Below, piece after piece: positions 34,908 through 45,516 of a stretch of 56,284 bases of DNA. This DNA is from Pholiota molesta (taxonomy: Eukaryota; Basidiomycota; Agaricomycetes; Agaricales; Strophariaceae). The DNA lies in the NCBI GenBank assembly GCA_014925825.1, contig JACGCK010000264.1, positions 1 through 56,284 of the forward strand, written 5' to 3'. The notes beneath the pieces are model-generated. The model made no database searches and was not told where the DNA came from. It worked only from the letters and a program-made list of their open reading frames with translations. Numbering within the stretch: position 1 is the first letter of the stretch; each line of letters opens with the position of its first letter. Both the position numbers and the translations under genes were made by a program.

Positions 34908-35560
34908 GAATCGATAACAAATTGAACAATCCCGTAACGTCACCATCTCTCTGTCTCAAGTTGTTCGATAACAGGTTTCAGCTATTGGACATCCCCAACG
35001 AAGAAGACGAGTGCTACAAACGCGATGACCTTATACCTCGGTGGTTTGAACCAGTCACCATTGCGGAAGATTGCGCTATCAACGAAGCCCAAACTTCGTC
35101 CACCACAGCAACCGTTATTCCCTGGTTCTATGGCAACCACCAGGCAAAATGATCTCTCGCAGTTTATTCTGTACTTGAGCGATACTAAATATACTTTAAT
35201 GTTGTTGTTCCTTTTATAGTTTACGCTACCGGATGGGACGGTGCTTTATGGTCTACTCATGGAGTACATCGATGGATGTACCTTGGGCTCAGAGGAGTTG
35301 AGTGCTGAAAGGCAAATAAACATGGTATGTCCGTCACATTCTCAATGGGAACGAACATGCGTCGACCGTAGACCTATCCCAGATCCAAAGCTGTCGTCAC
35401 GCCACTCGCGTTCTCGACGTGGCCGACGTCAGCCAACGCGACTGGCACTCCGGTCAAATCATCAGGTACACTAACCCAGTAACATTAGTTGACCACGCCG
35501 TCCCAATCGACTGATCTCTAGGTATCTTGCTAGATCGTTCGCTCGCATCTTTGGATATGC
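34908..35560 (+). pseudogene. Decayed partial copy of the kinase-like gene
   Basis: Similarity to the gene at 29-31 kb starts abruptly in exon 4 (PVTSPSLCLKLFDNRF) and runs through IPWFYGNHQ, the GC-start intron, FTLPDGTVLYGLLMEY and the exon carrying DWHSGQIIRYTNP. It then jumps after VDHAVPID to the stop region of the original, a deletion of about 230 bp that removes most of the last exon. Downstream flank similarity continues (TATGCCAAC...). Because introns are kept, it arose by DNA duplication, not retroposition. No start codon is present. Confidence 0.75.
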
Positions 35561-36210
35561 CAACATGCACTACGCGTACTAGGAACTATATTAGAAAGTT
35601 ACGACTATCTGTATATATCTCTTTGAAAGGCCCCCATACTATTTATCTATTTGTCTGTAGGCCGAATATCACACTAATCGTGATGTTAAATGAATAACGG
35701 TGTATGTTCTGCATTATTAATACGGTCGTAACTATTATGTACATCAAAGTCAGATATATGCCGAAACTCCAGCTCTTGGTTAGCAAATATGAGTAATATA
35801 ACTAGTAATAATGGTAAAATAAAGTTCAAACTATGTTACAATTGTATTCGGGAAGAACACTGAATCTAGGGAAATGATAGCAAGATGAAGGCCAAGGCGA
35901 TTTGAAGGGATCATCATCTGGAAAGCCGGCGTGGGCTGATAAATATGATTGCAGATAGCAACCAAACTATTGTTCGTGTACTTGATGCGGCTGGTGTATT
36001 AATGGCCGCAAACCCGAAGTGGGAAATGGGAAATAGCGATACAGGCAGCGAGACAGAGAAACAAAAAAGAAAGCGTATCCGTTTCGGCGCTGAGTAGCAC
36101 CGAAGCCGATTTCTGTGGCAATGGGAGAAGCCACAGCGAGGTCCTTCGTATTAGGATTGAAGCAAGATGCTTGGAATCTATAAGGATGTAGGGAAAATGA
36201 AACGGTCGCG
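35561..36210. other. Intergenic, AT-rich
   Basis: No supported gene. The right part is probably the 3' untranslated region of the DUF6699 gene. Confidence 0.4.
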
Positions 36211-36885
36211 TCAAGTGATGTTGAGGTGCCATTCCTCCGGACGACGCGAAATGTTGGACAGGCCCGCGAAGCGAGTGCGCTCCATCAGAAAATCGACGCG
36301 CTTCATGCCACCGCGCTTCTCTTCTTCGTAGAGCCTCGTGCTGCGTTGGCGCCTATACCTCTGTTCATACGCGCGTGTGGCGCGGCGTCGATCGGTCGCC
36401 GACGCACCTGCCATGCGAAATTCCCCCTCGGTGATGTTCTTGCGTAGAGAACGATAAATCGTCTCAACCACATCCTGGAATGTGACGTAGCTGTGGTTGG
36501 ACGCGTAGACGCTGAACCTCCAAGGGAAGTTGGCGACGGTAATGGATAGGAATGGCAAAGGAGGAGATGTGGCCGGCTCCTTCCATGCGCGGGCCGAGAT
36601 TGGGTGGTGGTTTCTTGACATAGCGTAAGGGTGATCCATCATGTCCCATTTGATTCCATACATCTCCAAGTATGGGTGAGGGCGCAGAAGTCCAGCGTGG
36701 CGCGATTTAGAAGGGCTATGAAGCGGTACCGGATACTTGAAAGCCCATGGCGGCGTGATCGCACCCAAGGTCGACGAATCAGACGAAGATAAGAACGTCC
36801 AAGGGGGCATCGCAGGAGTTACCGGTGTCGAATGGAAGGTGTTTCTGTTCGCAAATCGTACGTGCCTGGTGTGATAACTGGGCAT
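36211..36885 (-). CDS. DUF6699-domain protein
   Basis: A single uninterrupted exon of 224 aa. The first 110 residues are Pro/Ser/His-rich and probably disordered. Residues about 110-220 match the DUF6699 pattern of mushroom fungi: LSITVANFPWRFSVYASNHS, then VTFQDVVETIYRSLRKNI, then RATRAYEQRYRRQRST, then YEEEKRGGMKRVDFL and a final WHLNIT strand. The domain is abundant in Agaricomycetes, often in multicopy, and its function is unknown. Length and motif order are complete, so the gene looks intact. Confidence 0.85.
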   Translation of the reverse strand: MPSYHTRHVRFANRNTFHSTPVTPAMPPWTFLSSSDSSTLGAITPPWAFKYPVPLHSPSKSRHAGLLRPHPYLEMYGIKWDMMDHPYAMSRNHHPISARAWKEPATSPPLPFLSITVANFPWRFSVYASNHSYVTFQDVVETIYRSLRKNITEGEFRMAGASATDRRRATRAYEQRYRRQRSTRLYEEEKRGGMKRVDFLMERTRFAGLSNISRRPEEWHLNIT

Positions 36886-38739
36886 TGTGTTAGGGGCGCG
36901 TTGAAGTGGTTTATGGTATGGTGCGGGTTATCTGAAATCGAGGGTTGGAAAATGACGATTGAACAAACATGAGGCCATGCTTTATACCCCCAGACCTTAC
37001 ATGGTAATGTACCTTATCGTATCGCCATTACAGTAAGAATGAGTGTTGTTGAAGATCGGAGATCTAGATTCTGTGTTATTTACAGTGCACCGCCAGGATG
37101 CGTCTAAAAAAGTAGCCGCCCACTTTACCTGCAGCACAGCTAAAAGCGGGAGGCGAAATTTGTTGACAAGACAACAAAAGTTGAAAGCACACTGTTCATC
37201 CAGAGTAGAACCCCCAAGATAAATACAAGAAGAACAAGACAGGCGGTCTTTGGGGATAGTAGAATACTGAAATTTCAAAGGATATGCAGCCATTGTGTCG
37301 ACGGAACATTTTATTGCATTCCGTGCTCCAGTGAAGCTTGCATGGAAAACCATCTATCTGATTACGAAAAGTGGGCTACTGAGTGTTACTTGAGATAAGC
37401 TAATTCAAACTTGGAAATGTGGGGTAATCGTATGCATTTCCCCAACATTTTCCAGTACGAAAAGGGCCCTGTCAAGGTTAAAGATGTGCGGCGCTTATAT
37501 AGCTGTCGCAGAGTCTGAATTCGCTTGAAAGGGGCACTGTCAATACGAAGACAGCTCATGCAACCAAAACCCACCTACAGCTTGTAGGCCCTTGTGTACT
37601 ACTAGCATGAATAACGTCGCTGGGGAGTCGGAGCTGTATGCTATGTGACTACTTGACCTGGCGGGATGGAGATATGACACACCATCGCACAGCCTCTTCC
37701 GACGGGCGCAATCGCCCCTTGGCCGCCCCTTCCTATCAATTAACCATATCCCGAACATTCCGGCGGGCTTGCATGTCAATGATGTCATGCACACCCACTG
37801 CACACCAGTGGAATTTTGATTCCGGGGCCTCGTGTTTCGACGAAGGTGGCCGGTCAAGCGTAGGTACTCCAATGTGGGCTGTGCGTCATGAACGGCTTGA
37901 TAATGTCATGACCTTGCAAGAATGCATTCGGCCGAATGGGGTAGATGTTCTATGGACCTTGGAGTTGTATCTCCTATAATTACAACCATTTCGCATATAA
38001 AAGATTTAAGCGCCCAACGCGCAGTTCAAGAGAACAGAGTCATCGCTTATGTGGATCACAAATCACTTATTATCTATTTATATTAGTTGTGCGTCATACA
38101 AGTGTAGCTGCTACGTATCTCGAAAGCACCGTCTCTTTTCACGTCGAGGGTCGATGTGTACGCGGGAAGGAGGTTCTCGAAGAACGTCGCTGGATCCAAG
38201 CCGGATCCATTCCAACGAAGTGGTGGCCTTTCATCTCGAGGACGCTACCTATACAAACTTTTTTGCATCATCGGATGATGCGTATTGAGAATGATTGAGT
38301 ACTGACTGGCAGATTAATGGCGAAAGGCGCATGTTGAAATTGAAACGTTGAAGGCGCTGTGTTGAGGTCAGGTTGAGGACCTGTGACCATTTCACGGCCA
38401 GATGCAATACATAACTTAGATTAGATTAGCGCATCCAATCAAATTGTCTTCAACATCCCACTCTTACAAACTCTTACCCGCTCTTACCCCCTCCTTGAGT
38501 ACCGACGGCTATATATAAACAACGGCATGTGAAGTTTGCTGTAGCCTGTGGGCTACCGGAGCCTTTTTTGCACACCAAAGCTAGGACGACTTGAGCACAT
38601 GCTGCACACCGTCCAATTCTCAAACACCATCTTACGACACGGGGGGATGAGCACACGATGCACAGGACGCTATGTGCGATAGCAAAGGTGAGCCATGCAT
38701 CTTAGGCAGGTTGGAAATCTTACGTTTAGCTACTTACAC
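36886..38739. other. Stretch without a firm gene
   Basis: No conserved domain. A possible second exon of the relic on the right could start after a CATAG near 38690 on the minus strand, but its frame could not be fixed. Confidence 0.35.
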
Positions 38740-39039
38740 CAGACCGCACTCCTTTTCTGACCCAGATCGCCGCACCATCGATTCTCGATGACCGTAAGGG
38801 CTTAGGGCGCTCGACCATCCGAGCTCGCTGCCAGTGCCGCGGACCCTCCTCCTCTTCACTCCCTTCATACAGCATGATTGCGTCCTAGCTCTCCTTTTGC
38901 GCCTGCCCATACAGCACCTCGCATTCCTTCGGGTCCTTCATCAGATTTGCGAGCGTAATCCGCGCCTCGGCAAGCATCGTCCTATTTGATGTGTGCATAA
39001 TGCGCTCGGTTCCTGTTGCAATAGTAAGGTGCTTAGACT
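38740..39039 (-). pseudogene. Exon-like relic with an in-frame TAG
   Basis: Between an ATTACAG acceptor and a GGTGTAAG donor lies a 300-nt frame encoding LTIATGTERIMHTSNR, RITLANLMKDPKECEVLYG and, after one TAG (38887-38885), DAIMLYEGSEEEEGPRHW and RMVERPKPLRSSRIDGAA. The composition looks protein-coding on both sides of the stop. The family is not recognised. It may be a decaying gene or carry a sequencing error. Confidence 0.35.
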
Positions 39040-39457
39040 CTGTAATTAGGTACTTATTTTGGAAGGAGATAAAATATATAGATTGGTGTGATTGAACATA
39101 TTCTGGCAGAGACGAATTTTTGTGATGTGGTCAGCAAACGAGCGCGAAATCGCGTTTTCGTTTCAAGTCCCAGTCACAAAACCGCCACTCTACAAAACTG
39201 CGTCCGTTACTCCCAGTCCTTCGGTGGTAAGGTCATCCCAGCAAATTCGAACTGCACGGCTTGGGTAGCCAAAGGTAGGCTGAGTGAGGCAACATCAGGC
39301 CCGGGCCGGAGCTTCATTTGCCTTCAAACACGTGGCTTTAAGCTGCAATAATTGAATCTCGCTCAAATCTACGTCACCTTCCTTCGGTTCTGCTTTCATG
39401 TTGCGTTATAACTGCATCTGCTATCTATCTAGCCCTTCACTTGGACTGCGCGTGTAA

Positions 39458-40972
39458 ATGATGAATGGTACTATGGAAGTTGAAGCATACCCTGATGAAA
39501 ATACCGACGACGAGCACCCATCCAACATCGAAGAAGCTCCAAGCCCCGACGCTGCTGCGAAGCCAAATCCCTTCTTGAAATTTGCCTTTCAGTCTCCACG
39601 CCGTTCAGCGCACTCTCCTGTACGTCATAATCTAATTGAATGTTGCCATGTTTGCTCACAAAATGAAAAGGCGGGCAGGACAACGTCGCAAAGTCCTGTT
39701 GCTTTAGGAAAGCGAAAAGAGACACCAATTGACATTGATGCCGCGTCTCGTTCTGACTTGAAACTTGCTGACGGTACCAGAAAAGCGACTTTAAAAAGGG
39801 AGAACTCTTCATCTAGAGGTAATGTTTCAATCCGTTACTGTTCAGCGAGGCCGCCTGACCAAATTTAGGTTCGAAGAAAGTCAAAACATATGAACATTTG
39901 CGCCCGCTCAATGATAATTTGGCGCCTGGACTTGATAGTAAGCTCTCGGGACATAGCCTATTCAATGACTATCATCTGCTGATTGATACGTTCAGTTATA
40001 TTTTGTGGTATCAAGTACGTCTAGGTCATCAGCCTTCAATATTCAATTACCATCCATCCTACATCCCTCCCACAGCCCAGGTGAACAGTCGGCGCGAATA
40101 GGTCACCACTTCGGAAATCCCAGAAATCACTTCTGGTGCTGCCTTCACGAGTCAGGTCAGTTGCTAGAGCCGAGCTTAGGATCTAGATACTCCGCTGATC
40201 CAAAGAAACCAGGATTGGCTTCCCGAAAGCTCGATCCCCGCGAAGATTACAAGTTGCCAGAACAATTCTCCATCGGGTTGGTGAGTTCTAAGTATCCGCG
40301 CCTTTTCTCGTGTAGGAAGTGACATGTAAACCAGACGAACTTGGTTCCGAGGCCTACTGTGGAGGTAAGCGAATCATGGACTTCATGCCTATAGTGTCCT
40401 CAAAGTCTTATCCTCGCAGCAAAGTGAACTTTCTAGAAAGGAGCAGGTTGAAGGCGTTCCCCAACTACTACGGAAGATCACTCAGTATCAGCCACGTGTC
40501 GTCTGCTTCGTCGGGCTCGGAATCGCAGACATTGTCAGATCGAAGGTCGTCAATGTGAGTATCACGCGGATTATCCTGTTTTTTTTTTTTTGTTTCTATA
40601 ACGGTGATCTCTTTAGAAGGAGAAAAACAACAAATTGATGGCCGACGTGGGGTTACAAGCGTATAAAATGGTCCACTCCCCAAATTCAAATCCTACCGCT
40701 CTGACAACAGATCCTCCTCCCGTGACCGAAACATTATTTTACGCTGTATCAAGCACGTCCGGTCGCGTTGTAAGATATCAGGTACATCATCCCTCCAAAC
40801 GCAGCTCGTATTTCTAATGAAAAAGATGATCTAGAAAACGGACAAAGTACAACAGTTCAAAAATCTGCAGATGTTGACAGAACAACTCAAGAAGGGTGAT
40901 TATCGTACAACAAATCTCGAAATCATTTCCAATCCAACCCACGTTGATACCCACGTTGATAGTGGTGTGTAA
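39458..40972 (+). CDS. Thymine/uracil-DNA glycosylase (TDG/MUG type), copy 1
   Basis: Ten exons (39458-39619, 39671-39818, 39869-39937, 39996-40014, 40076-40155, 40213-40280, 40335-40364, 40420-40554, 40617-40781, 40835-40972) join in phase to 337 aa. Enzymes of this family flip out and excise T or U (or modified C) opposite G, starting base-excision repair in the nucleus. The catalytic block IIFCGINPGEQSARIGHHFG (Asn of GINPG) and NHFWCCLHESG are clear; then come the TNLVPRPTVE block, VCFVGLGIADIVRS, and FYAVSSTSGRV, the equivalent of the family's third motif. The N-terminus (about 120 aa) is acidic then basic and likely disordered, as in vertebrate TDG. All motifs are intact. The start may be Met 39458 or 39470. 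The gene lies head-to-tail with the AIM9-like gene and a second copy. Confidence 0.9.
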
Positions 40973-40981
40973 TAGAGACAT

Positions 40982-41843
40982 TTAAATTGTATGACCTCGC
41001 TTAAGGACTTGTTCGTCCGTCAGGAACTTCGATTGGGCAGACTGGCAGGCTACATCTGAATCTGCGGCTTCGAGACGCTGACGGTCCTGCTGAACCTCAC
41101 TCGATATTGAGGCATTATCAGTTGGCTGCGTGGAAGTAGCAAAAGGGTTCGGTCGACGAGCCGGAGATCGCAGCATCTGCAGGAAATATCCATCAAATTT
41201 TCCTGCTCGCGCGCGAGCGCGGTTTTCTTCGCAAGCTTTCCGGCAGCTTTCAACCATGAGTGGCAATGGTAAGTAGTAGAGGAATCAAAAGGGAAGCATA
41301 CGACTCTACTCTGCATATACCAATAAGACGCGACACTTTGGCAGACAAGGCTGAGGGCCCGCTTCGCGATCTTTCTTTGGATATACATAGCTCATGGTCA
41401 CCCAGATGGAGGCCAGCCAAAGCGTCGCCAGACAACCTTCTTCACCGACGCGCTGGTGGCTTAGCACCTTGCTGGAAATTTGCACGTACGAAAACAAAAT
41501 ACCATGTCTATTTCGTACGCTACAGGCTGTAGTCAAACGTTCCGAGATCAGATATGGAGAAATATAATGGCCATAGGGCTTTCGGGCAGCTGCGCCTCGA
41601 CGCTGGTGGCAGAAAAACAGGACTCGGATCTGCTCGTTCGTGTCTTTCTTTCGGGAGACCCTCGTAGATGATGGACGGCGTCGCGGAGCTGGTGGATGGG
41701 GCTTGCCGCCGGTCCCGTCGTTCGCATTCTAGCAAAAAATGAAAAAAGGGATCTGCATCAGTAAAATTGGGAACATTTGATGCAACGACCAACGAGCCCA
41801 GGCGTGAGCTTGAGTTGATCGTGGAAGGGTGTCTCCTTGACAT
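40982..41843 (-). CDS. Possible unknown gene, exon structure unresolved
   Basis: Several frames here look coding but could not be joined with confidence: NVPNFTDADPFFHFLLE and KERHERADPSPVFLPPAS (about 41805-41520), GLHLGDHELCISKERSRS (about 41410), and ESCRKACEENRARARAGKF with SPARRPNPFATSTQPTD (41260-40985). It would converge with glycosylase copy 1, its stop at 40984 lying about 10 bp past that gene's stop. No domain is recognised. It may be a real small basic protein or overlapping shadows. Confidence 0.25.
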
Positions 41844-42119
41844 GAGAATACAGAGGTTCTGATGAGGCTAGTCTTGTGGGCGCAGCAAAAGATGGGCATC
41901 TTCTCAGAGAAAACGCCCTCATCAACACCGCTCTCATGTGGACAGGTGTCCTTGCGACGAGAACTTGACGGCTCTGCTTTCTTAACACAAGTCTTTTGAG
42001 CGCAGCACAAGAGCACAGCAGCATACTGAGCCTCTTGAAACAGGTTATAATGTAGGGTACAATTCAAGTTGTCACACGCTGCGTATCTAGCCCCGGAGAA
42101 CACACAGTCCAAACAAACG

Positions 42120-44018
42120 ATGCTTCGTCGTGTACTTCGACTAACGGCGTCCTTCAGATATCCGCTCCCCTCATCATCCCTATCAGCAACGAATAGGAGG
42201 ATGTCCTCTCGAATCAGTACCCTGAAGTTTTCAGACGAGGAGAAGCGTAGCTTCTATGAGTATACCTCAGGACGCTGGCTGTGGAACGAGTTGCAGCGTG
42301 AGCTTTGACCTGGTATTATTGACCCTTCGTGAATCTCATTCTCCATCCAAGAGCTCAGCGCTCGCCGTGTCGAGTTCGATGTGGATGCCATACAGAGAGT
42401 AGCATGTCAGGCCTTCGGCGCTGCATCATGTGCCAGCTTCCGCAAACTAGATGAAGGTGTGTTGTGACCGCCTTACTGAACCAGGTCATTCACCATATTC
42501 CACGTCAGGCTCTTATAACAAAGTCTTCCTCCTTCGATTTGATGACGATAGAGAGGCAATCGTGCGCATACCGTGTCCCGTTGCAGGGCCCCCGTTTCTC
42601 GCCACTGCCAGCGAAGTGGCCACCATGGAATTCGCACGCGACGTCCTCAAAATTCCTACTCCCCGTGTCCTCGCTTGGTCTGGCACGGCGAACGCGAGCA
42701 TCAATCCCGTCGGCGCCGAATACATCATCATGGAAAAGGCTCCTGGGATCGATTTGCGGACGCGCTGGCCGCTCATAACCTCCGGCTCAGACGCATTGGC
42801 CTTCGTCAATGATTTCGTCGACATCGAGCAGAAGTTTGAGCGTGTGTCCTTCAGTCAGATAGGCAGTCTGTATTTCAAGGAAGACGTCCCCTCCGGACTC
42901 CGCGATCGACCGCTTTTTTCACCCGACGTTGATCTGGACGGAGACGAGACCATTAAGGCGGCAGCGGAGAGGTACCGTATTGGTCCTGTGAGTGACCGCC
43001 AATGGTGGCGTGGGGGACGTGCAGATTTGGACATCGATCGTGGCCCTTGTAAGCCAAGTTTCGTCTAAAGTCTGGAAAGCCCTTGCACTAATGAACCAAC
43101 TCAGGGTCTGACCCTCTGTCATATTTAATTGCCGCCGTGCGCTGCGAACTGACATATATTGAGAGTCCCGACGCATCCGCGGCACCGTTCCGGCAGAATC
43201 CATTCGTGCCATTGTCTCTATACAAGCGGATCCTCCACATGTGCATGAAGATGTTCCCGCTCGTTCTACCTCCCGCGGAGCTCTGTGCGCCCACCTTATG
43301 GCACCCCGACTTCAGCGAGGCCAATATCAGGGTCGCCGCTGACTCCGGGGCCCACATCACGTCTGTCATTGACTGGCAGTACGCCAAGGTAGCGCCGTAT
43401 TTTACTCAAGCGCTGTTCCCGTCTATGTTGCTTTATGACGGAGGCGTTCTGCCAGTTCCTTCTGGCCTTCAGTTCCCCGAACTCCCCGCGGACCTCGACA
43501 CTTACTCTCCCGAAAAACAGGTCTACATTCGCCGCCATCATCGCCTCATCATGCGGCAGAAGGCCTATGAGGTCTTTCACGCGAAGCGGGGTACTGATCG
43601 ACGTAAGGCGGCCAACAAGCTGTTGCATGCCGCGGCGGTGACGATGCTACCCTGGTATATCCTCAGGTCCTGGAGTCATGGCCCCCATCTCGTCATGAAC
43701 GCCCTTGGCGACATCGCTGACTTGTGGAACACTGTCGTACCTGATGCAGGGATGGTGTGTCCTCTGGATGATCTTAGCCCCGACTTCCAAGCAGAACTGG
43801 AGATGAATGAACCGTTGCTGGATGACCTCGCGTATTATGATAAGGCTGTCACGATGATGATGAAAGCTGTTGGCTGTTCCGGTGACGGGTGGGTCACTCA
43901 TGACGAATACGAGGATGCAGTGGAGGAATGTCGGCGTTTACGGAAACTCTGGGATGAGCAGGCAGAGGAGAAGCCATTCCCGCTTGCAGATGGGATGTTC
44001 TCTTTCTTTCTGTCCTAG
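42120..44018 (+). CDS. AIM9-like mitochondrial APH-family phosphotransferase
   Basis: Exons 42120-42297, 42352-42456, 42509-43048 and 43105-44018 join to 578 aa, the usual size of the Altered Inheritance of Mitochondria 9 (AIM9/FMP29) group. The first 30 residues (MLRRVLRLTASFRYPLPSSS and onward) are basic and lack acids, a typical mitochondrial presequence. Kinase-fold signs: GSYNKVFLLRFDD (nucleotide loop region), EYIIMEKAPGIDLRTRW (hinge), APTLWHPDFSEANIRV (HxDxxxxN catalytic loop) and SVIDWQYAKVAPYF (metal-binding Asp). The substrate is unknown; yeast AIM9 loss affects mitochondrial inheritance. All motifs are intact. The gene sits exactly between two glycosylase copies; copy 2 similarity starts about 45 bp after its stop. 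Confidence 0.9.
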
Positions 44019-44059
44019 CAGTCCTGATCTATCTCAGATGTGATATCTAAGTCTAAGAC

Positions 44060-45478
44060 GAAGCTCCTAGCCCCGCGAAGCCGAATCCGTTCTTGAAATT
44101 CGCATTTCAGTCTCCACGCCGCTCAGAGCGCTCTCCTGTACGTTGGAATGTGGATGAATGTTGCGATGTTTGCTCATAAAAACGTACAGGCGGGCAGGAT
44201 AACGTCGCAAAGCCCTGTGGGTCTAGGCAAGCGAAAGGAAACGCCAATTGACAACAATGCCGCCTCTACTCCCGATTCGAAACTGGACGATGGTACTAGA
44301 AGGGCGACGTCAAAGAGGGAGAACTCATCATCTACAGGTCAATATCCCAATTCGTTACTATTCAGCGACGTCTAACTAAAGTTAGGTTCAAAGAAACCCA
44401 AAACCTACGACCATCTCCGCCCGCTCAACGACAACATAGCGCCTGGCCTTGATAGTAAGTCCAGCCCACACCCTATGCAACCACCACCATTGACGATCCA
44501 TACCCTCAGTCGTATTCTGTGGTATCAAGTACGTCTATGCCACCCTCCCTAACCATACACCCACCCATATATCCTTCCCCCGAATAGTCCAGGCGAACAG
44601 TCCGCGCGGATAGGGCACCACTTCGGGAACCCTAACAACCACTTCTGGTGCTGCCTGCATCAGTCAGGTCATTTAATCTCATGCGCGGACCGTGGTTACT
44701 TTCGCTGATCCAGAAAAATAAACAGGATTGACGTCGCGAAAGCTCGATCCGCGAGAAGATTACAAGATGCCGGAACACTTCTCTATTGGATTGGTGCGTA
44801 CCCCACAGCACTTTTCTTTTCTCGTAACATAGGAAGTGACCCATAAATTAGACGAATCTAGTCCCGAGACCCACCGCAGAGGTACGTAGCCCATCCCGAC
44901 TCCACACCTCCAACCTCGCCCTCAACTCCACTTCTACTAGCAAAGCGAGCTCTCCAAAAAAGAGCAGATCGCAGGCGTGCCCGGGCTCCTAGCGAAGATC
45001 GCGCAGTACCGCCCGCGCATCGTCTGCTTCGTCGGGCTCGGCATCGCCGACGTCGTCCGATCGCAGGTTGTCAGCGTGCGTCTCCCGCGCATCGCGCTAT
45101 CTTTTTCCTTCCTTTAACCGGTGTTATTTCTGTAGAAGGAGAGGAGGAACAAAGTGAAGACCGACGTGGGTGTACAACCCTACAAAATGGTCCACCCAGA
45201 TCCCACCTCTCCAACACCAGACCCTCTCGTGACGGAGACACTGTTCTATGCCGTGTCAAGCACGTCGGGTCGCGTCGTTAAATATCAGGTACATCATCAT
45301 CCCTCAAATGCAGTTTACATCGCTAATACGACTGCTACCCCAGAAAACAGATAAAATACAACAATTCAAAAACCTACAGCTGCTATCGGAACAGCTCAAG
45401 AATGGCGAATACAGTACAGCAGACCTCGACATCATCTCCCATCCAACCCGCCCCACCCACGTTGATCATCGTGTGTAA
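44060..45478 (+). pseudogene. Thymine/uracil-DNA glycosylase copy 2, no visible start
   Basis: Homologous exons in the same order end at 44137, then 44190-44337, 44386-44454, 44510-44528, 44588-44667, 44726-44793, 44852-44881, 44941-45075, 45136-45288 and 45344-45478; they join in phase without a stop. Catalytic blocks are kept (IVFCGINPGEQSARIGHHFG, TNLVPRPTAE, VCFVGLGIADVVRS, FYAVSSTSGRV). However, similarity to copy 1 begins only at DEAPSP; a TAA precedes it in frame, and there is no Met before the DYKMPEHF block, downstream of the catalytic motif. As it stands it has no usable start unless an upstream exon is spliced in. The clean frame argues for recent truncation or for such an exon. 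Third-position GC is higher than in copy 1. Confidence 0.8.
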
Positions 45479-45516
45479 ATAAATACCCCCGTGATAATGC
45501 GTTCGACGCGGAGACG

